IMG/VR virus record: IMGVR_UViG_3300021964_000079
Span: 1-56,987 of that record
Direction: 5' to 3' (one strand)
Length of the DNA stretch: 56,987 bases
Origin: a virus
A program made the position numbers and the translations under genes. Position 1 is the stretch's first letter; each line of letters starts with the position of its first letter. Below are positions 31,893 to 39,665 of this stretch, piece by piece. The notes below the pieces were generated by a model. That model had not been told where the DNA came from and did no database searches. It was given only the letters and a program-made list of their open reading frames with translations.

Positions 31893-32248
31893 TTTTCTAT
31901 CCTTATATCATAATCTTCGGGTTCTATGAAAATCTTATTGGTATCCTCATATTTACCGACACCTATTGTTGCCATCCATATTATGAAATCTGCGTCAAAC
32001 TCTCGGCGTGTTTCTTCTGTAGGACAAATGAAGTCTGCAATTGCAACTCCACCAGCCATGACCACCCCATCTGAAAGGTGTTTCATTCTCTGTGATTGTC
32101 GAATACGTCCCTTATCAGAGAAGTCCCAATCATCGTATTTCTCTCTTACTTGATCTGCATTTATCCATATACCAAATAAACTTTTGGCCAGAGGTTCAGC
32201 AAATGTACTCTTACCTGATCCCGGCAGACCCATCACTAAAATCTTCAT
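31781..32248 (-). CDS. APS-kinase-like P-loop kinase
   Basis: A 155-residue protein with Walker A MGLPGSGKST (from residue 6), a DxxR-type INADQVREKYDDWDFSDKGR and VVMAGGVAIADFICPTEETR, as in adenylylsulfate kinases. It would phosphorylate APS to PAPS. Its last 37 codons overlap the nucleotidyltransferase gene in another frame. Adjacent to a sulfotransferase, it may supply its donor. Confidence 0.72.
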   Translation of the reverse strand: MKILVMGLPGSGKSTFAEPLAKSLFGIWINADQVREKYDDWDFSDKGRIRQSQRMKHLSDGVVMAGGVAIADFICPTEETRREFDADFIIWMATIGVGKYEDTNKIFIEPEDYDIRIEKWIDTNQLFKCLDGFNHGIKDTENFSRELTQRLAKLQ

Positions 32249-32838
32249 TATTCTCCAAACTCATAATTATACATTTCGATGTCTTTCTCATACCACTGAT
32301 GAACTTTCATTATATCTGCATCATCATAGTATTCCCAATAAGGTTTATGGTCTGTCTTGTTATAATGCTTATAATTTTGGGCCCAATCGACACATATTTT
32401 TGGAAACAAATATTTAACTTCTTCATCATAATTCTCAAACCGTGCTATGTAATCTACATCAGTTAGATAATCACATTGAGGTGTGTTATGATCATGAATT
32501 AGTCCGTCTTTTCTTAAATTCATATTTAACCATTCTTTAAAAGAAATATCTTCTGGGGGTTTAAATTTTCCCCCATTGTAAAAATAATTTGATAATTCTC
32601 TATCCCAAGGATTTCTTACAAAACCAAATTTGAAATACTCATCCCATTCCAAACCTAATTTTGGAAATACACCTTCTTTTATCCAAGAAGATTCAACATG
32701 AAAAGTTGCTTGTCCATCTCGAATTCTTTGTATAACTTTAGCACCAGAATCATGATGCAACATTTGTTTAAATATAGTCGTTCCACCAGTTTTCTGCACT
32801 TTAATAAAGAGATATTTTTTAGTCGATAATATCGTCAT
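32248..32838 (-). CDS. Sulfotransferase
   Basis: A 196-residue protein with the 5'-phosphosulfate loop LFIKVQKTGGTTIFKQML (about residues 10-27) and the 3'-phosphate motif KFGFVRNPWDRELSNYFYN (about 70-88). This is the Sulfotransfer_2 layout. It moves sulfate from PAPS to an unknown acceptor such as a host or virion glycan. It is coupled to the kinase by TAATG. Confidence 0.85.
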   Translation of the reverse strand: MTILSTKKYLFIKVQKTGGTTIFKQMLHHDSGAKVIQRIRDGQATFHVESSWIKEGVFPKLGLEWDEYFKFGFVRNPWDRELSNYFYNGGKFKPPEDISFKEWLNMNLRKDGLIHDHNTPQCDYLTDVDYIARFENYDEEVKYLFPKICVDWAQNYKHYNKTDHKPYWEYYDDADIMKVHQWYEKDIEMYNYEFGE

Positions 32839-33278
32839 GCCAAAGCACGAATCCTGTCAACTAGTCTATTTGCTCGATTGGTGACCTGACGATACCACGC
32901 CGAGTCAACCATCTCATCTGCGGCGGCATTCCAATCACGGGAATCCACACCACGTTTCATACCCTTGAATCTACTCAGGCGAGGTCGGCCCATATTGAAC
33001 ATCATGTTAGCAATCACTTGCTGAGCTTCTTCTGGCAGATCGTCAAAGTCTTCGTAAAGGATGTGGCAGTCTCGCAAGACGTTTTCGCAATCCTGTTCGA
33101 AGGCCTCAATGACTCTGGACTCACTGACGGGAGCGCCGATGGGATCACCGTATTCGGGGTCAGACTCAAGGACCAAATGGCCGACGCCAAAAGTAGCATA
33201 ACCAAGATGGTCATTATATACCTCATATTTAACTCCCTCGTCGATTTCGAGTTGTTCTCTAAATTGTTCTAAATTCAT
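32835..33278 (-). CDS. e: T4-type lysozyme (endolysin, GH24)
   Basis: A 147-residue lysozyme with the T4 catalytic triad in order: Glu14 (IDEGVKYEVYND), Asp23 and Thr29 (LGYATFGVGH). It cleaves peptidoglycan at lysis. The C-terminal part matches the family (MMFNMGRPRLSRFKGMKRGV). It has no signal peptide, so a holin would be needed; the gene lies between the sulfotransferase and PhoH genes. Confidence 0.93.
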   Translation of the reverse strand: MNLEQFREQLEIDEGVKYEVYNDHLGYATFGVGHLVLESDPEYGDPIGAPVSESRVIEAFEQDCENVLRDCHILYEDFDDLPEEAQQVIANMMFNMGRPRLSRFKGMKRGVDSRDWNAAADEMVDSAWYRQVTNRANRLVDRIRALA

Positions 33279-33991
33279 TATTCCATTCCTATCCCAAGCT
33301 TAATCTTATTAATGAGATAACTACGAACGAAGCCACTACGGACAATATCACCGATAGTAAACTCAGTACAGTTAAACTCTTCCATCTCCTCAAGAATTCT
33401 GAGGAAGTCATGTAATCCATTTTTTTCATTTGTCCTCTGTAAATCAGTCTGATCAAAGTCACCACAGAACATAATCTTTGAGTCTTGACCAACACGGGTG
33501 ACAATAGTATCAAGTTCGTGGAAATTCATATTCTGGCATTCATCTACTATAATGATTGCGTTATCAAATGTCAACCCTCTTAGGAAAGAAGTTGATAGGA
33601 AGTAGAGTGTACCCTGTCCCTTGAGACGATCATACAGATTGCTGAACGCCTGTTCATTTGGTTGTTCAAACATGAACTGTACCATGTTCTGATATGGCAC
33701 CTGATACAGTGCGGCCTTATCTTCTTCATCACCCGGCAGGAAACCAATCTCCCTCGTAGGGATAAGTGATCGAACCAATATGACCTTCTCATATTTGGTC
33801 TTCAAGTCCATCACTGCTTGCAGTGCAAGAAACAATGCACTAAAAGTCTTACCTGTACCCGCAGCACCAAATAGGAACTGGTTCTTACCATCCTTAAATG
33901 ATTTAAAAACCACTTTCTGATTATCAGTGATGGGTTTGACTGATACTAGATTATTGTGATTGATCTCTTTGTTCTTCTTAACACTGACCAT
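33278..33991 (-). CDS. phoH: PhoH-like P-loop NTPase
   Basis: A 237-residue protein with Walker A GAAGTGKT (residues 42-49), Walker B AIIIVDECQNMNFHEL and a sensor motif IMFCGDFDQTD. PhoH-family proteins are common in marine phages; their role, perhaps RNA helicase or nuclease control, is unsettled. The leader contains the structured RNA and late promoter at 34018-34131, so the gene is late or mixed-class. Confidence 0.92.
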   Translation of the reverse strand: MVSVKKNKEINHNNLVSVKPITDNQKVVFKSFKDGKNQFLFGAAGTGKTFSALFLALQAVMDLKTKYEKVILVRSLIPTREIGFLPGDEEDKAALYQVPYQNMVQFMFEQPNEQAFSNLYDRLKGQGTLYFLSTSFLRGLTFDNAIIIVDECQNMNFHELDTIVTRVGQDSKIMFCGDFDQTDLQRTNEKNGLHDFLRILEEMEEFNCTEFTIGDIVRSGFVRSYLINKIKLGIGME

Positions 33992-34017
33992 TATATATCC
34001 TTATTATGAAAGTAGTG

Positions 34018-34120
34018 AGAGGGGGGTTCGGACCCCCCTCTGATGCATAGGCGGAGTGACTTCCCAGCTTCCGTTGCCGCTGTGCAGCAGTGCTGAAGTT
34101 TGATTTCTCGCCCGCATCAA
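34018..34120 (-). ncRNA. Structured RNA in the phoH leader (candidate)
   Basis: From the late promoter, the RNA can fold as a closing helix TTGATGC/GCATCAG (34114-34120 with 34040-34046), inner helices CTTCAGC with GCTGGGAAG and CTGCT/AGCGG, and a 9-bp GC hairpin (34018-34041, loop TCCGAA). The hairpin and closing helix share two bases, so they could compete. It could be a riboswitch-like leader or a processed RNA with terminator. I could not match it to a known class. Confidence 0.5.
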
Positions 34121-34123
34121 TAC

Positions 34124-34131
34124 TATTTATA
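34124..34131 (-). promoter_or_regulatory. Late promoter TATAAATA for phoH leader
   Basis: Exact match, directly after the stop of the 99-residue gene; predicted start about 34118. Confidence 0.8.
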
Positions 34132-34431
34132 CTAAACAACACCGTGCTTTTTAAGAACTGCACGAGTTTTTTGTTGTTTGGTAGTCTCACCCCCATAGCG
34201 GTCAGCAAGGGCAGAACCGGGATGTGCCTCAGCAATCCGCTGAAGGTTCTCTGTCATACCACCATCTTGTTTTGGTCCCATACCCATGATATGATCACCG
34301 ACAAAAGCAAACCCACCGGGGATTTGACTGATATGTGGATTATCCTTTAGATACTCTTCACGTTCAGAATTAGGCATCATATCATCCCATTCCTTACCTG
34401 TCTTTTTATCATAAAATGTATATGTTGGCAT
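34132..34431 (-). CDS. MPTY-start conserved phage protein (99 aa)
   Basis: Begins MPTYTFYDKKTGKEWDDMMP, like FmdB-type zinc-ribbon proteins but with no cysteine at all, so the metal site is lost. This degenerate form is common in marine T4-like phages; role unknown. Coupled upstream by TAATG. Confidence 0.75.
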   Translation of the reverse strand: MPTYTFYDKKTGKEWDDMMPNSEREEYLKDNPHISQIPGGFAFVGDHIMGMGPKQDGGMTENLQRIAEAHPGSALADRYGGETTKQQKTRAVLKKHGVV

Positions 34432-34610
34432 TATACGTCTAACTCCAGTTGTTTAGGGTCACCACCAAGCAAGGAAACCTTACGTTCTAATTCTTCTACT
34501 CTACTGAGTAATTCTCTCTCCATGCTGGTTAGACCAACCTTACCATACATATAATTTCTCTCCTCACGCATTCGTCGCCCCATGTAATCCCAATGACTCT
34601 CTCTCTGCAT
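34431..34610 (-). CDS. Small coiled-coil protein (59 aa)
   Basis: A charged helical protein (MQRESHWDYMGRRMREERNY ... SRVEELERKVSLLGGDPKQL). The ATG at 34610 lies inside the end of the upstream gene; the longer frame to 34664 is less likely. Function unknown. Confidence 0.6.
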   Translation of the reverse strand: MQRESHWDYMGRRMREERNYMYGKVGLTSMERELLSRVEELERKVSLLGGDPKQLELDV

Positions 34611-35088
34611 TAAACCACTCCGGTACTGCTCTACTCTTCCAAGTGGCAAAGCCTGATTTCTCAACTATATAGTACTTCTGATAAGCAAGCACCGTGTCAT
34701 CACCTTTGCACTCTTCGGGCATACACTGGGGTGGATCACTAAAGAATGTTTCAAAATCCATATTCTTGGGAGACTTAAACAATGGTGCAAGCAACCGTTC
34801 TGTAGCATGGTTTTTGCCATACCGATAAGTGTACTCTACCATAAGAGCAACCATGTGGTCGTACAACCATGTGTAATTTTCCAAACTGGAACGAACCCAG
34901 ATAGTGCTTGGATGATTCTTATGAGCCAGTTTATACAGACCCTTACGATCAGCATACTCATCCCCGTCAAGGACACGATGGGCAGTGGAGAGCATCTGTG
35001 CGCTCTCCAGTATCATCTTGACCACATGCTTATCACACATCATCTGTGCAGCAACAACGGGGTCACGGTCTAGGTAGAATATGTTCAT
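34564..35088 (-). CDS. Conserved phage protein of unknown function (174 aa)
   Basis: Begins MNIFYLDRDPVVAAQMMCDK and contains HVVKMILESAQMLSTAHRVL and HPSTIWVRSSLENYTWLYDH, a pattern I recall from several phages without known function. Well conserved look and normal length. His and Cys residues are clustered near the N-terminus. Overlaps the next gene by ATGA. Confidence 0.7.
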   Translation of the reverse strand: MNIFYLDRDPVVAAQMMCDKHVVKMILESAQMLSTAHRVLDGDEYADRKGLYKLAHKNHPSTIWVRSSLENYTWLYDHMVALMVEYTYRYGKNHATERLLAPLFKSPKNMDFETFFSDPPQCMPEECKGDDTVLAYQKYYIVEKSGFATWKSRAVPEWFNAERESLGLHGATNA

Positions 35089-35312
35089 TTCTTGTACATA
35101 TCTCCATAATTATCGTATGCATATTCTGCAATTTCAGCAAACCCTTTAGGGTCATCGATCTTACCATTATTAGGACCACATCCACAGTTCTCAATATAAT
35201 GTTGAGTGCAACCAAATGTAATCCATCTATACCAGTGTTTTGCAAGCCATACTCTGGTACGAATACCATCACCATACCACCGATTAATTTTATTCTCAAG
35301 TCGTTTGTTCAT
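35085..35312 (-). CDS. Hypothetical protein (75 aa)
   Basis: Begins MNKRLENKINRWYGDGIRTR, basic, with a Cys pair (YIENCGCGPNN) and an acidic end. A promoter at 35378-35406 inside the next upstream gene may serve it. Function unknown. Confidence 0.65.
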   Translation of the reverse strand: MNKRLENKINRWYGDGIRTRVWLAKHWYRWITFGCTQHYIENCGCGPNNGKIDDPKGFAEIAEYAYDNYGDMYKK

Positions 35313-35343
35313 TGCATTTCCTCAATCGTATCCATAACAGCGC

Positions 35344-35577
35344 TCATTCTTCTTTCCTTTTCGAATTCAACAATAACATCTTACCTTGTTTTTCATCTAA
35401 TGTCAAGACCCTTTCAGTCTCAATCATGTCAATAATTATAGTTGTGATACCAACTTCCTTATCCAACTCAGCAATCTTTCTTTGTAGTTTTATCAGCGTT
35501 TCCTGATAATACTCAATCTCCTGTTGTTTCTTGAGTCTAGACTCAATCAGGTCTGTCAGTGATATTACCTCTGCCAT
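35344..35577 (-). CDS. Coiled-coil protein (77 aa)
   Basis: Helical, begins MAEVISLTDLIESRLKKQQE with heptad-like QETLIKLQRKIAELDKEV. Overlaps the oxygenase gene upstream by 13 bases. Function unknown. Confidence 0.65.
   Translation of the reverse strand: MAEVISLTDLIESRLKKQQEIEYYQETLIKLQRKIAELDKEVGITTIIIDMIETERVLTLDEKQGKMLLLNSKRKEE
35378..35406 (-). promoter_or_regulatory. Sigma70-like promoter
   Basis: TTGACA (35401-35406), 17 bases, TAAGAT (35378-35383), inside the coiled-coil gene. Confidence 0.55.
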
Positions 35578-36059
35578 GATAATCTTTCTATCATTGCGCT
35601 TTTAGCATTACATTGAAATACGACGATTGGCCGCAATTCCTGACAATACTTTGAAATTGGTTGTCCTTGGTGTATCTGGTCACAACTGAAAATCACTAAC
35701 CGATCACCAACATATGAAACCAGAGTGTCACCAATCAATGTTCCACCACCCCAATCAGATTGCCAATCCAGTTTTGGATAATATATCATGGTGAAGTCAC
35801 AAGCGTCATAATGAGCTTGTTGTTCCAACCCATGAGTGTGGCCAAGAATATAAGAGGAGTTAACGGAATCTAAACCCTCTAATTGGATTGATCCTACCAA
35901 ATCTTTGAACAGGTCATCAATGAAAGGTTTTCCGTCAGAATACCAGTGCTTGTTGAGTAGTGGTGGAGTTATTGGTTGATACTCGTATGACCATTTTAAA
36001 TGGGATATCTCTTGATCATATTTGTTAGTACCCAGAACATTATCAAATATTTCAATCAT
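35565..36059 (-). CDS. 2OG-Fe(II) oxygenase, P4H-like
   Basis: A 164-residue oxygenase: HxD in QQAHYDACDFTMIYYP (about residues 82-84), WGGGTLIGDTLVSYVGDRLV, distal His in DQIHQGQPIS and 2OG-binding Arg in LRPIVVFQCN. Prolyl-hydroxylase-like order. Substrate unknown. Coupled to the next oxygenase gene by ATGA. Confidence 0.84.
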   Translation of the reverse strand: MIEIFDNVLGTNKYDQEISHLKWSYEYQPITPPLLNKHWYSDGKPFIDDLFKDLVGSIQLEGLDSVNSSYILGHTHGLEQQAHYDACDFTMIYYPKLDWQSDWGGGTLIGDTLVSYVGDRLVIFSCDQIHQGQPISKYCQELRPIVVFQCNAKSAMIERLSWQR

Positions 36060-36583
36060 GGATTTCTCCTACCCTTGGGAACGTCCCACACAAATGTCAG
36101 CCTATCAACATCACCATTGTTATATGACATATGTGGACGTTTGTTGTCAAACCAGAAAAATGTGCCGGGATCAATCTGATGTGACTCATCTTCAACCGTG
36201 TACAGATATGTACCCTGCAACGATAGATGATACCTGTCCCGTGTCAGATAGTAGTCACCTTCATCAACATGCAGACCTAGTGTATCGCCTGGCCTCAATC
36301 TAAAGAACGCTGCTCTTGAATGTCGGTGCAGTTTATAAGACTTCAACCATTTCCTGATACCGGGATAACGATAGTACATAGGAGTGTTCTGTTGAAGTTC
36401 AGTCTTTTTAGGGTCGTCGTCAGGGTGTTTAACCGCAGCCATAGTGAGGGGTAGAAATCCATACGGTTTCGTATCTCCAGAAGCACCTTGTAGTGATCCT
36501 GCTACAGCCCAATCCTCATCCTTTATATCAGCGAGGATATCACTTACGTCAATGTTTCTTTCGATAAACCTAAAGTGACTCAT
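36056..36583 (-). CDS. 2OG-Fe(II) dioxygenase, Asp/Asn beta-hydroxylase-like
   Basis: A 175-residue oxygenase: HVDEGDYYLTRDRYHLSLQG supplies the HxD pair, and GTFFWFDNKRPHMSYNNGDV ... DRLTFVWDV the distal His and Arg. I use the ATG at 36583, which overlaps the SleB stop as ATGA. It resembles the oxygenase at 5341-5898. Substrate unknown. Confidence 0.82.
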   Translation of the reverse strand: MSHFRFIERNIDVSDILADIKDEDWAVAGSLQGASGDTKPYGFLPLTMAAVKHPDDDPKKTELQQNTPMYYRYPGIRKWLKSYKLHRHSRAAFFRLRPGDTLGLHVDEGDYYLTRDRYHLSLQGTYLYTVEDESHQIDPGTFFWFDNKRPHMSYNNGDVDRLTFVWDVPKGRRNP

Positions 36584-37089
36584 TTTTCCCAACGATAAAA
36601 AATATGATCCTGTATCTCTACAGTCTTCGTTTTAGTCTTTGCCCAAGCAGGCGATACATAGTCTGCATGGTAATGCGTTGCACCACCAGTGATATCTAAG
36701 AAGGAAATCTCATTACTTAGAATTGCTCCTGCAAGACCATACATCCTATTATATATCTTTTTATTACGAGGCGTATCACTCTTGCCGTCACAGAACCAGC
36801 TGAACTGACACCTATTTTTTATAGGGTATCTCACTTGGGGGTTCTGCCATGATGCTCGTGTAGGCCCCTGTTCTACCACCTCACAGATGGTGTTAGGGTA
36901 TCTCTTATCATTAACACGGTTCAATACGACAGCGGTAACTGCAAGCTCTCCTGCAATACCCTGACCTCTTGCCTCATGATACATGTTAAGTGCAAGACAC
37001 TCGGCAGACCTATCAGGTTCAATTGTCGGGGTGCTTGGTTGAGGGACTGCAATCATCAATCCAATGATTGCTGCTTCAAGGCCGTTCAC
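36580..37089 (-). CDS. Cell-wall hydrolase, SleB/CwlJ family
   Basis: A 169-residue protein. The hydrophobic N-terminus (AAIIGLMIAVPQPS) may be a signal anchor, followed by the Hydrolase_2 core CLALNMYHEARGQGIAGELA, VTAVVLNRVNDKRYPNTICE, CQFSWFCDGKSD and ATHYHADYVSPAW. The catalytic Glu is in YHEARG. It is a second peptidoglycan-degrading enzyme besides the T4-type lysozyme, perhaps exported. Confidence 0.88.
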   Translation of the reverse strand: MNGLEAAIIGLMIAVPQPSTPTIEPDRSAECLALNMYHEARGQGIAGELAVTAVVLNRVNDKRYPNTICEVVEQGPTRASWQNPQVRYPIKNRCQFSWFCDGKSDTPRNKKIYNRMYGLAGAILSNEISFLDITGGATHYHADYVSPAWAKTKTKTVEIQDHIFYRWEK

Positions 37090-37271
37090 ATTTCACCCAT
37101 TTGTTCAGTGAGATACTGTTTGGCGTACTTAGATGCTTCGTTGCTCTTGAAGTACATTCCAACATCCTCAACAATCTCATCAACACTGAAGTCATTCGGA
37201 ACAGGTGCATCAAAGAAATATCCATTACAGAAATCTTCGATGTCCATCATCCAGTTATTCATCTTACTCAT
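37086..37271 (-). CDS. Small hypothetical protein (61 aa)
   Basis: Acidic (MSKMNNWMMDIEDFCNGYFF ...) with a helical end; coupled by ATGA to both neighbours. Function unknown. Confidence 0.65.
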   Translation of the reverse strand: MSKMNNWMMDIEDFCNGYFFDAPVPNDFSVDEIVEDVGMYFKSNEASKYAKQYLTEQMGEM

Positions 37272-37693
37272 ATCACATATTCCTCTTTAAATTTTTCCAA
37301 TAGTCCACCCTGCATTGCGTATGCCTCAATCTCCCAAGGCTCATCATCATATGCAGTAGTATCATCATAGACCTTACCCATGTACATCTTACGAAATCCA
37401 TCAAGGTCTTTCATCTTGCGAGTGGCACCCTGCCACACATGCACCATTTCATGACACACAGTCTCAACCAACTCCTCATCGTCAAGTGCTTTATCAACGT
37501 CAATGTAGAAGTCACGATTACCGTCACCTTCATAACACCAACCAGCAACACCTTCATTCTTGAGATTCTTGATGTTGAGTTCAATCTCAAGGGTTCGCAT
37601 ACGAGGCATCAACTCACTGATGCAGAAGGTAACGGCACTCTCAGCGAGAGCACGTTTCTTCTTCGTAGCACCTATGACATTGACGTAGTTCAT
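37268..37693 (-). CDS. SprT-like zinc metallopeptidase
   Basis: A 141-residue protein with HExxH zinc motif at residues 81-85 (VCHEMVHVWQGATRK) and a downstream Glu in EPWEIEAYAMQGG. Similar SprT-like proteins occur in phages; the host relatives cut DNA-protein crosslinks. Driven by a promoter at 37720-37748. Confidence 0.82.
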   Translation of the reverse strand: MNYVNVIGATKKKRALAESAVTFCISELMPRMRTLEIELNIKNLKNEGVAGWCYEGDGNRDFYIDVDKALDDEELVETVCHEMVHVWQGATRKMKDLDGFRKMYMGKVYDDTTAYDDEPWEIEAYAMQGGLLEKFKEEYVI

Positions 37694-37719
37694 ATCTCAA
37701 TCTCTCTTGATTATATCTT

Positions 37720-37748
37720 ACTATAACACACGAAATAGAATCTGTCAA
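37720..37748 (-). promoter_or_regulatory. Sigma70-like early promoter
   Basis: TTGACA (37743-37748), 17 bases, TATAGT (37720-37725), then AAGATATAATC. Confidence 0.78.
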
Positions 37749-37751
37749 CCC

Positions 37752-37838
37752 CTAAAATGCGACGAGGGCAAACCACCCTGCCGCAAATAGGGTTAACATG
37801 AACATAGTTTCAATAGCGATTGTTGCAATCTTCTTCAT
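37752..37838 (-). CDS. Tiny membrane peptide (28 aa)
   Basis: Starts behind TAGGAGATTGATT, a strong Shine-Dalgarno, and reads MKKIATIAIETMFMLTLFAA..., a single membrane helix ending LVAF. Short, but the signal-peptide-like start and Shine-Dalgarno support translation. The following promoter begins 4 bases after its stop. Confidence 0.5.
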   Translation of the reverse strand: MKKIATIAIETMFMLTLFAAGWFALVAF

Positions 37839-37848
37839 AATCAATCTC

Positions 37849-38199
37849 CTAGAGATAAAGAGGGCCAGTCCAGTTGATGGTGTAACCACCGTCGAGGATA
37901 TTTCCCCGTGCTTTGTTCCGAGCAGGAGCAGCCCAACCAGCGGCTTTCAGAATGTCGCCCTTCTTGAACTTCTTGTCGTTGTCGGTATTGACAACAAAAC
38001 CCCAAACGCTACCACCTTCGGTAAATACCTTGATGTACTTATTACCAATCTTGTAGGTAATTTTCTCGTTGAACTCAGCGATCATCGTGTTATTGATGTC
38101 ACTGAGTCCACCTCGACCACCACTGTTTGCACAGATTGTGGTCCAGTTAAGGTAATCTTCTTTGATGTTCTCAATCAGGGTGTTCATTTCGTTGTTCAT
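37849..38199 (-). CDS. Hypothetical early protein (116 aa)
   Basis: Begins MNNEMNTLIENIKEDYLNWT, then beta segments (EKITYKIGNKYIKVFTEGGS, WGFVVNTDNDKKFKKGDIL) and AAGWAAPARNKARGNILDGG. I recall similar conserved proteins in marine phages with no function. Own promoter and AAGGAAGAGAC before the ATG. Confidence 0.72.
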   Translation of the reverse strand: MNNEMNTLIENIKEDYLNWTTICANSGGRGGLSDINNTMIAEFNEKITYKIGNKYIKVFTEGGSVWGFVVNTDNDKKFKKGDILKAAGWAAPARNKARGNILDGGYTINWTGPLYL

Positions 38200-38231
38200 G
38201 TCTCTTCCTTTGTTTTCTCAGTTTATACCTA

Positions 38232-38260
38232 AGTATAGACCAAAAATCAGGCTTTGTCAA
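38232..38260 (-). promoter_or_regulatory. Sigma70-like early promoter
   Basis: TTGACA (38255-38260), 17 bases, TATACT (38232-38237), then TAGGTATAAACTGAGAAAAC. Confidence 0.8.
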
Positions 38261-38310
38261 CAAAAATCGTACATGCTAAGTCATTGATTCTAAACGATTC
38301 TCAAAAAAAG

Positions 38311-38805
38311 TTAGCCTGCGGCAAGTCCTTTTGCCTGTGGATACTGAGTTTGTTCGATTCGGACATAATCATCATCCCAATCAAACGCTTCCTTGACCAC
38401 ATTATCAGACAATCCCTTGTACTTACGATGCAGGGTCTTATCCTTTGCAGCAATCAATAGTTCTGCCTCATCCTTGTGAAGACCCTCAAGCATCTGGACA
38501 AACATCATTTCACGTTTGTTCTGATTTAGAGCAGGATTACCACCCTTAATGAAGTGATACAGTCGGCGTACCTCTTGCTGCAATGAAGTATGCTCTGTTC
38601 CTTCTGGTGCATCATTTGGTGTGTATGGTACATCACCTTCGGGTAGTTCCCATACGATTTTTGGGTCAAAAGACGACTTGCAGATCATGCGAAGTGCATC
38701 AGTCTGGTACTGCCTCAAAAATTGAACTTTCTCTTTCTTTGTCTTTATCTTGGAAACCTGTGTCAAGATTTCAGCAAAGCTGCGTGTATATGTGTCTATC
38801 GCCAT
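38311..38805 (-). CDS. DUF6433-like conserved phage protein
   Basis: A 164-residue helical protein (MAIDTYTRSFAEILTQVSKI ... KVQFLRQYQTDALRMICKSS ... REMMFVQMLEGLHKDEAELL) that matches the DUF6433 family of marine T4-like phages as I recall it. It is next to RNase H in these phages. Function unknown; coupled by TAATG. Confidence 0.72.
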   Translation of the reverse strand: MAIDTYTRSFAEILTQVSKIKTKKEKVQFLRQYQTDALRMICKSSFDPKIVWELPEGDVPYTPNDAPEGTEHTSLQQEVRRLYHFIKGGNPALNQNKREMMFVQMLEGLHKDEAELLIAAKDKTLHRKYKGLSDNVVKEAFDWDDDYVRIEQTQYPQAKGLAAG

Positions 38806-39650
38806 TAGAATTCTCCTATCGATTCAACGAGGTTTCTCAACCTCTTCTGTGTAAAATAATTTAGTAGTTTGCTACGGTCACCATCTGGTGCATCTTGATA
38901 CTCTTTCAGTATATCAAAAAATAACTCAGGTGGTGATTCTTTGAGGTCAATCAGTCTCTTGTTTCTTTGAAAGTTTCGTTTGACCTCATCGTTAGGAAAC
39001 TCTCCCTCAACCATAGCCTGAATTTTCTTCCTGCTCAGAGGTTTCTGTCGCAGCCCATCCACGAAAGTATTGTCTGGTGATAACACGTTTGGAATGCCGT
39101 CACTGCTGTCACCCTTTAGAACATGCTCACTCAGATAGATATCTGGGTCAACACCATTAACAAACTTCTTGGTGATGGGGCTGTATTGTGTCACGTTACG
39201 GAACTTCTGCAACTGAATGAAATCCTTGTCGCCTGACAGGATCAACGTCTTACCGTTGTCGAACTCCAACTCACCACATAGGGCAGCAATGATATCATCA
39301 GCCTCTGCACCATACACCTCAAGATGTTTGTAGGGAAAGAACTCTTTCAGTTCTGCCTTGACTGCGTTCAGCACTTCGAAGATGGCATCCCAATCATTTG
39401 TGGATTTTTCTCTACCCTTCTTACGACTGTGCTTGTACTCAGGGTAATAGTCCCGACGCCAGTAGTGCTTGGAGTCATAACATAGAACCAATTCGCCATA
39501 CTCATCGCAAAACCTCATGCGATACATGCGTAGAGAATTGAGGATCATATGACGGACCATATCCTCATCGGGTTTGGTCTGCTTTGTCATGTGCAGATGC
39601 ATCATTACGGATGCAACTGAAATCTGGTTCATATCAACTAAAATAGCCAT
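38805..39650 (-). CDS. rnh: RNase H / 5'-3' exonuclease (T4 rnh-like)
   Basis: A 281-residue FEN-1-like nuclease. Acidic metal-binding residues are visible: AILVDMNQIS, ELVLCYDSKHYWRRDYYPEY, EVYGAEADDIIAALCG, LILSGDKDFIQL and GDSSDGIPNVLSPD. In T4 it removes RNA primers from Okazaki fragments with gp32. A late promoter lies just upstream. Confidence 0.92.
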   Translation of the reverse strand: MAILVDMNQISVASVMMHLHMTKQTKPDEDMVRHMILNSLRMYRMRFCDEYGELVLCYDSKHYWRRDYYPEYKHSRKKGREKSTNDWDAIFEVLNAVKAELKEFFPYKHLEVYGAEADDIIAALCGELEFDNGKTLILSGDKDFIQLQKFRNVTQYSPITKKFVNGVDPDIYLSEHVLKGDSSDGIPNVLSPDNTFVDGLRQKPLSRKKIQAMVEGEFPNDEVKRNFQRNKRLIDLKESPPELFFDILKEYQDAPDGDRSKLLNYFTQKRLRNLVESIGEF

Positions 39651-39665
39651 AATTATTCTTTCGTT

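Noticed and set aside
33978-34235. ORF on the minus strand across the phoH leader
   Set aside because: It runs through the late promoter and GC hairpin and has no protein-like features.
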